Part shown: positions 1 to 5,409 of the stretch, in pieces
Numbering within the stretch: the stretch's first letter is position 1
Layout of the letters: every line of letters begins with the position of its first letter
Assembly: GCA_025454275.1 (NCBI GenBank)
Contig: JALOOS010000143.1
Coordinates: forward strand, 1-8,301
Origin: Desulfobacterales bacterium
GTDB taxonomy: Bacteria > Desulfobacterota > Desulfobacteria > Desulfobacterales > SpSt-501
Direction: 5' to 3'
DNA: 8,301 nucleotides
Translations under genes and position numbers: made by a program
Notes under the pieces: model-generated
Told to the model about the DNA's origin: nothing
Seen by the model: the letters and a program-made list of their open reading frames with translations, nothing else
Database searches by the model: none

Positions 1-1
1 G

Positions 2-301
2 CGGGTGGCGATCGCCCGGGGGCTGTGCATGAAACCCAAGATCATGCTCTTCGACGAGCCCACCTCGGCCCTCGACCCCGAGATGATCAACGAGGTGCTG
101 GAGGTGATGCGCGCCCTGGCGCGCGAGGGGATGACCATGATCGTCGTGACCCACGAGATGGGCTTTGCGCGCGAGGTCGCCCACCGCGTCGCCTTCATGG
201 ATTTCGGGGAGCTGATCGAAATCGCCCCGCCGGAGGAGTTCTTCGCCCGCCCGAGAAGCGAGCGCACCCGGCACTTCCTGAGCAAGATCCTGACCCATTG
301 A
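2..301 (+). CDS. Polar amino-acid ABC transporter ATP-binding protein, C-terminal part (5' end outside window)
   Basis: This is the last 99 residues of an ABC ATPase that energises uptake of a polar amino acid at the inner membrane. The visible part starts at RVAIARGL, just after the LSGGQ signature, which is cut off by the window edge. It then shows Walker B (IMLFDEP), the D-loop (SALD) and the H-loop histidine in VVTHEMGF. The tail, FFARPRSERTRHFLSKIL, is typical of GlnQ/HisP-type subunits (their usual form is FF..P..ERT..FL). These subunits are normally about 240-250 residues, so roughly 60 percent lies upstream. The permease and binding protein are presumably also upstream. The stop codon (299-301) is followed after 17 nt by the pseudouridine synthase gene on the same strand, so the two may share a transcript. 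The substrate cannot be told from this fragment. Confidence 0.93.
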   Translation, partial: RVAIARGLCMKPKIMLFDEPTSALDPEMINEVLEVMRALAREGMTMIVVTHEMGFAREVAHRVAFMDFGELIEIAPPEEFFARPRSERTRHFLSKILTH

Positions 302-318
302 TCCGGAAGAGCCCGCCG

Positions 319-1023
319 ATGGATGCGCCGGCCGACCCCCCTCAGGTTCTCTTCGAAAACGATGATCTCATCGCCCTCGACAAGCCCGAGGGACTTGCCG
401 CGATCCCCGAGCGCAACCCGCAGAACAACTCCCTGCTGAAGCTCCTCTGCGAACGGCGGGGTCGCAAATTCTGGGTCGTCCACCGCCTAGACAAGCAGGT
501 GAGCGGAGTTATCGTGTTCGCCAAAAATGCCGAGGCCCACCGCACCCTCAACCGGTTGTTCGAAGCGCGCCGGGTGCACAAAACCTACCTGGCCCTGGTG
601 CATGGGGCAATCGAGGGGGAAGGGGGGGTGATCACGGCCCCGCTCCGGCGCTTCGGATCGGGCCGCATGGGGGAGGACGCGGCCGGCGGAAAGGCCTGCC
701 GCACCGATTATACCGTGACCGCGCGGCTTCCCGCTTACACCCTGGTGCGAGTCGAGCCGCTCACCGGCCGCAAGCACCAGATCCGCGCCCACTTGTGCGG
801 CGTCGGCCACCCCATCGTGGGCGACCCTCTTTACGGCGATAAAACCGTGCAGAAGCGCTTTCCGCGCTTGATGCTGCATGCGGTGAGGCTGGAGTTGCGC
901 TTGCCCTCCGGGGAGGCGGTGTGCATCGCATCGAGGCTGCCGCCGACCTACCTCGCCGCACTGCAGGCATTGGGAATGTCTCTGGACCCGTCGGCCTCGC
1001 CGGACCCGTCGGCGGCCGGGTGA
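319..1023 (+). CDS. RluA-family RNA pseudouridine synthase
   Basis: A 234-residue enzyme that converts specific uridines of rRNA or tRNA to pseudouridine. Residues 55-58 are the HRLD motif, and Asp58 is the expected catalytic nucleophile. The motif continues KQVSG where most relatives have xxTSG. Residues 84-94 (RRVHKTYLALV) and 150-160 (GRKHQIRAHLC), followed by HPIVGDPLYG, are the other conserved blocks. There is no N-terminal S4 RNA-binding domain, so the protein resembles the short RluA type rather than RluC/RluD. ATG at 319 is chosen because GGAAGA lies about 9 nt upstream and the family homology (VLFENDDLIALDKPEG) begins just after it. Reading further upstream in this frame only shadows the ABC gene. 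The C-terminus (SLDPSASPDPSAAG) comes from a short GGACCCGTCGG direct repeat and is probably unstructured. The exact target nucleotide cannot be assigned. Confidence 0.93.
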   Translation: MDAPADPPQVLFENDDLIALDKPEGLAAIPERNPQNNSLLKLLCERRGRKFWVVHRLDKQVSGVIVFAKNAEAHRTLNRLFEARRVHKTYLALVHGAIEGEGGVITAPLRRFGSGRMGEDAAGGKACRTDYTVTARLPAYTLVRVEPLTGRKHQIRAHLCGVGHPIVGDPLYGDKTVQKRFPRLMLHAVRLELRLPSGEAVCIASRLPPTYLAALQALGMSLDPSASPDPSAAG

Positions 1024-1147
1024 ATGCGGGGGAGCCGCGCCACCACGCTTCGCCTGTTGAGTCCTCCCGCCCGCCGGGCAGGCAACCCCGTCATCACCCC
1101 TGATAAAGCCCGCCCACGATATCGCTCACCCCGGACTCTATGCCGGC

Positions 1148-1176
1148 TTTACAAAACAAACCGCTCATGGGATTAT
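1148..1176 (+). promoter_or_regulatory. Candidate sigma70-type promoter of the 4Fe-4S gene
   Basis: TTTACA (1148-1153; 5 of 6 to consensus) is followed after 17 nt by GATTAT (1171-1176; 4 of 6). This places a start site near 1183 and a leader of about 60 nt before the ATG at 1243. It lies in the AT-richer part of the 219-nt gap after the pseudouridine synthase gene. The rest of that gap (1024-1147) shows no convincing gene or terminator. Confidence 0.4.
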
Positions 1177-1242
1177 CAAGGCCTCGCGGCCGACCGCGAA
1201 CCCTCTCCGCCCCATCGAATCGTGCGAAAGGAAGCCAAGAAG

Positions 1243-2299
1243 ATGTCCGACGTCTACGCCCGTCTGAGAGAGCACCTGGACAGCCTGCCGGCGGGATTTC
1301 CGGCAACGGAAAGCGGGGTCGAGCTGCGCATTCTGAAGCGCCTCTTCACGCCGGAGGAGGCGGGGCTGGCCCTGCACGTGGGCTTGCGGCTGGAGCCGGC
1401 CGCGGCCATCGCCGCCCGCGCCGGGACCCCGGAGGCGGAGGCCGGGGAGCGGCTTAGGCAGATGTCCCGCAAGGGGCTGATCTTCTCGATCGAGGCGCCC
1501 GACCGGCCCCATGTCTACATGGCCGCCCAGTTCGTGATCGGGATCTGGGAATACCACGTGAACGACCTCGACGCCGACTTCATCCGGGACATGGACGAGT
1601 ACATCCCGGTCCTGTCGCGCTCGGCCTTCGGCCGGGTGCCGCAGCTGCGCACCATTCCGGTCGGCCGGAGCATCAGCGCCGGCGTGGAGTCCCTACCCTA
1701 CGAGCAGGCCGAGGAGTTGGTCCGCCGGCAGACCAAATTCCTCGTGGCCCCCTGCATCTGCCGCCGGGAGCACCAGATCAAGGGGCAGGGCTGCGATGGA
1801 AGCCTGCCTGATCTTCGGCTGGGGCGCCGAGTATTACGCCCGCAACGGCCTGGGGCGCTATATCACGCTGGAGGAGACGCTCGCTATTCTGAAAACAGCC
1901 GAGGAGCAGGGGCTGGTCCTCCAGCCGAGCAATGCCCGGGAGATCGTCAACATCTGCCTCTGCTGCGGGGACTGCTGCCAGGTGCTGAAGCATCTGAAGC
2001 GCCTGCCCGCTCCGGCGGCCGCGGTCGCCTCGCCCTTTACGGCGGTCCTCGACCCGGATCTCTGCACGGGGTGCGAAACCTGCATCGAGCGCTGCCAGAT
2101 GGAGGCGTTCCGCATGGCGGATGGCGTTGCGGTCCTCGATCCCGAGCGCTGCATCGGCTGCGGGCTGTGCGTCACCACCTGCCCGAGCGGAGCCCTCAGC
2201 CTGGCGCGCAAGCCGCCGGAGAAGCTGCCGCCGGTGCCCAAGGACATGCGCGAGGCCTTCGTCCTAAGAGCCAAGACGCGGATGATGCCGCCCAGGTGA
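1243..2299 (+). pseudogene. 4Fe-4S dicluster protein with winged-helix-like N-terminus, frameshifted near 1797
   Basis: Start ATG 1243 has AAAGGAAG 9 nt upstream. The first frame (1243-1797) encodes 185 residues. Residues 27-83 look like a winged-helix or MarR-like fold (ELRILKRLFTPEEAGLAL, then LRQMSRKGLIF), and the part ends in a cysteine cluster (PCICRREH, GQGCD). The homology then jumps to another frame, open from 1796 to the stop at 2299. That part begins MEACLIFGWGAEYYARNG and holds CLCCGDCC and two ferredoxin motifs, CTGCETCIERC and CIGCGLCVTTCP. Relatives as I recall them read GCD/G-x-P-x-EACL-FG continuously, so about 8 nt seem to be missing between TGCGAT and GGAAGCC. Intact, it would be about 355 residues, a cytoplasmic electron-transfer or redox-sensing protein. 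ATG 1796 could start a separate 167-residue diferredoxin, but it has no clear ribosome binding site. A sequencing or assembly error is possible. Confidence 0.82.
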
Positions 2300-2340
2300 G
2301 GGGTCGGGGGGTTCTGGATACGCGATACGGGATGACAGCG

Positions 2341-2444
2341 TCGGGGTCGGTATCGGAATCGGTATCGATATCAAGGCGTTTCAGGGTCTCGTACCAACGG
2401 CGCCCGGAAATGAAAAAACGGATCGATTCCGACCCCGACACCGT
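2341..2444. repeat. Inverted pair of hexanucleotide tandem arrays (TCGGNN)n ... (NNCCGA)n
   Basis: From 2341 to 2372 the unit TCGGNN repeats five times (TCGGGG, TCGGTA, TCGGAA, TCGGTA, TCGATA) plus two bases. From 2421 to 2444 the reverse-complement type repeats (GATCGA, TTCCGA, CCCCGA, CACCGT). The arms are separated by about 48 nt, and 11 nt (GTCGGGGTCGG type) are an exact inverted match. Just before the array, 2317-2334 contains a related GATACG/GATAC repetition. No protein is likely here: translated, it gives only low-complexity Ser/Asp dipeptides. It fills most of the 184-nt gap between the two broken genes and may belong to a dispersed repeat family. Confidence 0.6.
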
Positions 2445-2483
2445 TGGGCATCATACGTCTTATGCGGTGCCGGTATACGGTTC

Positions 2484-2794
2484 TCACGAGGCGGGATAGT
2501 TCATCATCGCGGGGATGACCCCGCGCACCCCGCCCCTCGGGGCGGGGGTGTCGCCCTCCCGGCGCGGAATCAAGTGGATGTGGGTTTGAGGATCAGGATC
2601 AGCGCATCGGCCTCCCGCCGCTCTTTTTCCGTCATCCCGAACCAGTCGGCCACGTGCCGCCTGGGAATGATCAGGTGATGGCCTTCCGTTACGGGGTGCC
2701 TGTCGGCGATGGCGACGACCGAATCGAGTTCGGCCGCGACCCGATCCTTCAGGTTTTCTTGGCAGAACCGGCAGGGCGGGGGATCGGGCAGCAT
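2484..2794 (-). pseudogene. HIT-family protein with internal deletion and frame change
   Basis: The start ATG (2792-2794) has AGGAG 5 nt upstream. The first frame runs to a stop at 2570-2572 (74 residues) and matches the N-half of bacterial HIT proteins: CRFC (zinc-binding type), then IADRHPVTEGHHLIIPRRHVADWF and an acidic helix. The homology breaks after EADALILIL. Directly downstream, in another frame, the family's C-terminus resumes as QTHIHLIPRREGDTPAPRGG, then VRGVIPAMMNYPAS and a stop at 2484-2486. Comparison with the usual order (N-x-G-x-x-AGQT-x-x-H-x-H-x-H) indicates that about 35-40 codons are missing, including the NxG...AGQT segment and the first histidine of HxHxH. The product would lack a nucleotide-hydrolase active site. 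A short GATCCT direct repeat at 2589-2600 lies at the junction and may have mediated the deletion. The deletion is too large for a base-calling error. Confidence 0.85.
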
Positions 2795-2865
2795 GGGGGC
2801 TCCTGATGGTTGGGGTGCTCCGGCGAAGGCCGGGTTTTAAAGCGGCTCGGCTCAGGCCGCGGCGA

Positions 2866-3510
2866 TCAGGGGGTAACTTTATACAGCCCCTTGGGATCCG
2901 CGCCGATCAGCCCGGCCTGATAGGAGCGCTCATCCACGAGAGAGAGCCGCGACTCCACGGCGGCGTCCACCAGGACCACCCGCCGGATCTCATCGGTTCG
3001 CCGCGCGATCGCCTCCATGGCCTCGTCGCGGACCATCCAATCCGACCGGTCGAAGCGCTTCAAATCGAGGGGGCCTGCATAGCCGCGCAGGGTCTTCTCG
3101 CGCGCGGTGTTGTAGTACTGCTCGAAGTAGGACATGGCGAGCTCGCGCAGGCCGCGATAGACCGGCTCCCGAAAGCGCAGCCCCGCGAAGTTGGACTGGG
3201 CCACCGCCCCCCAGCGCCCCTCGATCTTGAAAAGGGCCAGAAGATGCTCGTCGTCCCGGCCGTTTGAGAGCAGGTCCAGAATCAACGGGGGGAAGCCGAT
3301 CCGCCGCAGGGCCGCAGCCGCGAAGACCGCCCCGTCGAAGCAGTGGGCCGTGCGGTCGCGCACCACCCGGAGCGGGCAGCGGTAGAACTCATCGGTGCTG
3401 TAAGGGATAGAATCGAGGAAGCCCTGGATGCGGACCGGGCTGTCGAGCCCGTCGATCACCCTGCGCTCGGCCCCGCTCAGCGAGGCTTCAAACGATTGCC
3501 CGCCACCCAT
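2866..3510 (-). CDS. Transglutaminase-like (papain-fold type) protein of unknown function
   Basis: A 214-residue predicted cytoplasmic protein with no signal peptide or membrane segment. The core looks like a transglutaminase or cysteine-protease-like fold. Cys57 sits in RTAHCFDGAVFAAAALRRIG, at the start of a helix. His89 sits in DDEHLLALFKIEGRWGAVAQ, and a polar residue (Gln105 or Asn107) in AVAQSNFAGLRFREP could complete a triad. This Cys/helix/His/Trp arrangement is usual for the superfamily, but the reaction and substrate are unknown. The C-terminal third (from about residue 145) is charged and has no recognised motif. The start ATG (3508-3510) has GAGGGGGG 7 nt upstream. The gene follows the cupin gene by 28 nt and precedes the broken HIT gene by 71 nt, all on the same strand, suggesting one transcript. 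The catalytic assignment is inferred from pattern only. Confidence 0.82.
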   Translation of the reverse strand: MGGGQSFEASLSGAERRVIDGLDSPVRIQGFLDSIPYSTDEFYRCPLRVVRDRTAHCFDGAVFAAAALRRIGFPPLILDLLSNGRDDEHLLALFKIEGRWGAVAQSNFAGLRFREPVYRGLRELAMSYFEQYYNTAREKTLRGYAGPLDLKRFDRSDWMVRDEAMEAIARRTDEIRRVVLVDAAVESRLSLVDERSYQAGLIGADPKGLYKVTP

Positions 3511-3538
3511 GAATGCCCCCCTCGCCGCACCCGTGCCC

Positions 3539-3868
3539 TCAATCCACGATGAAGAGGGTTGCGCCCGTTCGGGTCGAGGAGCGGTGGGGCTCGGCCCCGT
3601 CCGCCACCTGGTAGCTCATCCCGGGCTTCAAGACAAATTTGCGGCCATCCTCGAGCTCGGTCTCGAGCTCTCCCTCCAGCACCAGTAGAATGTGGCCCTT
3701 CGAGCACCAGTGGTCCGCGAGATACCCGGGCGAGTACTCCACCATCCGCACCCGGAGCTCGCCGAACTGCCGCGTGCGCCAGGTGGCGACCCCGGATGTC
3801 CCGGTGTGCTCGCTCTTCGGGATCGACGACCAATCGGTGGTGCCGAAGGGGATGTCCTGCATCCGCAT
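3539..3868 (-). CDS. Small single-domain cupin protein (DHCW-motif type)
   Basis: A 109-residue protein forming a single cupin beta-barrel. Residues 38-83 show the first cupin motif region: RVRMVEYSPGYLADHWCSKG, then HILLVLEGELETELEDGRKF and LKPGM. Residues 84-108 hold the second (SYQVADGAEPHRSSTRTGAT, then LFIVD). His53, His59 and His95 are candidate metal ligands, and the DHWC-x-KGH segment (52-59) matches the small family known as DHCW motif cupin fold proteins. The substrate and function of that family are not established. The ATG at 3866-3868 is preferred over the ATG two codons on because GGGAGG lies 8 nt upstream. It is the first gene of a probable cupin > transglutaminase-like > HIT unit. 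Confidence is high for the fold and low for any biochemical role. Confidence 0.9.
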   Translation of the reverse strand: MRMQDIPFGTTDWSSIPKSEHTGTSGVATWRTRQFGELRVRMVEYSPGYLADHWCSKGHILLVLEGELETELEDGRKFVLKPGMSYQVADGAEPHRSSTRTGATLFIVD

Positions 3869-3898
3869 GGTTCAGACCTCCCACCGCTTCCGCGGCAG

Positions 3899-3927
3899 TT
3901 TAGATTTTCATCTGGGTGCGGTTTCCA
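3899..3927 (-). promoter_or_regulatory. Candidate promoter of the cupin unit, -35 inside the REP copy
   Basis: On the minus strand TGGAAA (3927-3922; 4 of 6) is followed after 17 nt by TCTAAA (3904-3899; 4 of 6). The start site would be near 3892, about 24 nt before the cupin ATG. The -35 element lies within the left REP-like repeat. Both hexamers are only moderate matches. Confidence 0.33.
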
Positions 3928-3980
3928 GCCGCAGTTTTTGAAGCCATAGCAACCACTGATCGCGGCTGGAAGCCGCTCCC
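3914..3980. repeat. Inverted pair of REP-like 19-nt elements (REPIN-like)
   Basis: The left copy (3914-3932) reads GGGTGCGGTTTCCAGCCGC on the plus strand. The right copy (3962-3980), read on the minus strand, is GGGAGCGGCTTCCAGCCGC. They agree at 17 of 19 positions and are separated by 29 nt. Each is itself a small imperfect palindrome: the right one gives a 6-bp stem, GCGGCT/AGCCGC, with a 3-nt loop. Sequences of the form GTGGGAGCGGCTTCCAGCCGCG are common short interspersed repeats in proteobacterial genomes, so this is probably one of many copies. It occupies the 150-nt gap between the FmdE and cupin genes. Confidence 0.72.
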
Positions 3981-3988
3981 ACAAAGAG

Positions 3989-4018
3989 AAAAAAAGGACC
4001 ATCGGGGCGGGACTCCCT
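3989..4018 (-). terminator. Possible weak terminator downstream of the importer-FmdE operon
   Basis: Immediately after the FmdE stop codon the minus strand can form a short imperfect stem (AAGG-g-A pairing with TCCTT). A run of seven T (3995-3989) follows. The stem is weak, so this is only a candidate. The REP pair just beyond could also help stop or stabilise the transcript. Confidence 0.25.
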
Positions 4019-4630
4019 TTAGGCGCCCCTTGGCGGCAGGTTGAAGCAGGCGGCGCACAGCCGCCGGTCGTCGCGCACCCGCAAGCGGGTTTCCATTACG
4101 GCTTCGCCGCAGCCGTCGCAGGGGAGGCTCGACAGGATCCTGGCCCGCGCCGGCGGATCGCCCTGGACCGGTTTGACGTCGAATAGCTCCTCGATGTCCT
4201 TCTGCATCAGCTCGTCCGTGATTTTCCGCCGGATGGCCTGCCAGCGGCCTTCTTCCTCCTCCGAAAGGCCTTCCGCATTCATTTTGCGGTGCAGCTCAGC
4301 CAGGGTCTTCACCTCGTCGCCCAGGATGGCGGGCCGCGCGACCACCCGCAGCGATTTTCCATCCGAGCGCCGGTAAAAGGAAAAGGCGTTCTTGCCGTAA
4401 TCCAGATGGATCAGATTGCCCTTGCCGAACGTGCAGCCGGTTAAATACTGGACCGCGTCCACCCCGCACATGTCCGTCTCGACCACGGCGACGATCTCCT
4501 CGTCCCCGTCGCGGCCCACCTCCCGGAGCGCGACTTCGGCAGCCCGGATTCCCACCGCCAGCCCGGGGCACATGTGGCCGTGAAACCGGATGGTCGCCTC
4601 GATCAGCTCGTTTGCGACACGGCAGCCCAT
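4019..4630 (-). CDS. FmdE-family protein with C-terminal zinc-ribbon
   Basis: A 203-residue soluble protein of the family named after formylmethanofuran dehydrogenase subunit E. The N-terminal FmdE domain has the signature FHGHMCPGLAVGIRAAEVAL (residues 16-35) with His17, His19 and Cys21 as probable metal ligands. The second conserved block is TDMCGVDAVQYLTGCTFGKG (52-71). The C-terminus has a treble-clef or zinc-ribbon pattern, Cys171-x2-Cys174 and Cys192-x2-Cys195. The ATG (4628-4630) follows the ATPase stop by only 2 nt, and its ribosome binding site (AAAGGAA) lies inside the end of that gene, so translation is coupled to the importer. FmdE homologues outside methanogens have no proven reaction; metal or cofactor handling is the usual guess. 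The coupling suggests it handles or senses whatever the importer brings in. No other formylmethanofuran dehydrogenase genes are visible here. Confidence 0.93.
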   Translation of the reverse strand: MGCRVANELIEATIRFHGHMCPGLAVGIRAAEVALREVGRDGDEEIVAVVETDMCGVDAVQYLTGCTFGKGNLIHLDYGKNAFSFYRRSDGKSLRVVARPAILGDEVKTLAELHRKMNAEGLSEEEEGRWQAIRRKITDELMQKDIEELFDVKPVQGDPPARARILSSLPCDGCGEAVMETRLRVRDDRRLCAACFNLPPRGA

Positions 4631-4632
4631 GC

Positions 4633-5409
4633 CTAATTCCTTTCCGATCCGTTTTGCTCCAGCGGGATGATCCAGGGAAAGCCCCGGTGGAGGTGGATTT
4701 CGACCGGAACGCCGTACACCGCGGCCACCATTTCGGAGGTCACCTCGCGGGAGCGGCCGGCCGCATAGACGGCGCCTTCCTTCAAAAAAATGAATTTATC
4801 CGCCCAGCGCAGCGCCTTGTTCAAATCGTGCATGGTCATGGCGGCCGCGACCTCGTGCTGATCGACGACCTGCCGGATGATTTTCAGGATATCGATCTGG
4901 TTGCGCAGATCGAGGCTGCTGGTGGGCTCATCCAGAAGCAGCAGCCGCGGCTCCTGCACGAGGGCGCGGGCGATCGCCACCTTCTGCAGCTCCCCTCCGC
5001 TCAAACGGTCGATGGAGCGCATGGTCAACGGCCCCAGGCTCAGGCGCTCGATGGCCGCACCGGTCAAGCGCAGGTCCTGGTCGGAGACCCGCCAGCCCAG
5101 GTGCGGACGGCGCCCCAGCAGAACGGCATCGAACACCGTCAGGCGCGCCGCCTCGGTCCGCTGGGCAACATAGCCCACCCGTCGGGCGATGTCCATGGCG
5201 TCCATGCGCAACACGTCGCACCCGTCCACGAGAACGCTGCCGGCTGCGGGCTTCAGGTTGGCGTTGATGCACTTGAGAAGGGTGGTTTTCCCGACCCCGT
5301 TCGGCCCCAGGATCGCGAGGAGCTCGCCCGCCTTCAGCGCGAAGCGGACATCCCGCAGTATCCGGCGGCTGTCGTAGCGGAACTCGACGCCGATCACATC
5401 GAGAATCAC
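4633..5409 (-). CDS. FecE/BtuD-type ABC transporter ATP-binding protein
   Basis: A 258-residue ATPase of a type II (FecBCD/BtuCDF-like) importer, on the cytoplasmic face of the inner membrane. It has Walker A GPNGVGKTT (35-43), Q-loop Gln83 (YVAQRTEA), signature LSGGELQKVAIARAL (136-150), Walker B LLLLDEP (156-162), D-loop SSLD and H-loop His194 (TMHDLN). The length fits the family (about 250-260). The start is GTG (5409-5407), which overlaps the permease stop as GTGA, a standard arrangement for coupled translation. Homology starts at the first residues (ILDVIGVEFRY), so there is no better start. The C-terminal stretch AAVYGVPVEIHLHRGFPWIIP is the usual tail of FecE/BtuD-like proteins. Sequence alone does not separate iron-siderophore, haem, cobalamin and molybdate/tungstate substrates. 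Confidence 0.95.
   Translation of the reverse strand: MILDVIGVEFRYDSRRILRDVRFALKAGELLAILGPNGVGKTTLLKCINANLKPAAGSVLVDGCDVLRMDAMDIARRVGYVAQRTEAARLTVFDAVLLGRRPHLGWRVSDQDLRLTGAAIERLSLGPLTMRSIDRLSGGELQKVAIARALVQEPRLLLLDEPTSSLDLRNQIDILKIIRQVVDQHEVAAAMTMHDLNKALRWADKFIFLKEGAVYAAGRSREVTSEMVAAVYGVPVEIHLHRGFPWIIPLEQNGSERN

Noticed and set aside
25..318. Upstream extension of the pseudouridine synthase frame back to an ATG at 25
   Set aside because: That stretch is an out-of-frame shadow of the ABC ATPase. The ATG at 319 has a ribosome binding site and family homology starts just after it.
1796..2499. Long open frame continuing the 4Fe-4S gene in its first frame to 2499
   Set aside because: After 1797 this frame gives an Arg/Pro/Gly-rich shadow without cysteine motifs, while the other frame carries all the expected ferredoxin motifs.
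2528..2547. Perfect 9-bp GC hairpin (CCCCGCCCC ... GGGGCGGGG) that looks like a bidirectional terminator between convergent genes
   Set aside because: It lies within the C-terminal coding remnant of the HIT gene, where it encodes TPAPRGG, and no T-run follows on either strand.
2820..2860. Hairpins GCGGC/GCCGC and CCGGC/GCCGG near TTTAAAA, possible terminators between the transglutaminase-like and HIT genes
   Set aside because: The stems are only 5 bp and the T-runs short. In GC-rich DNA such matches are common by chance.
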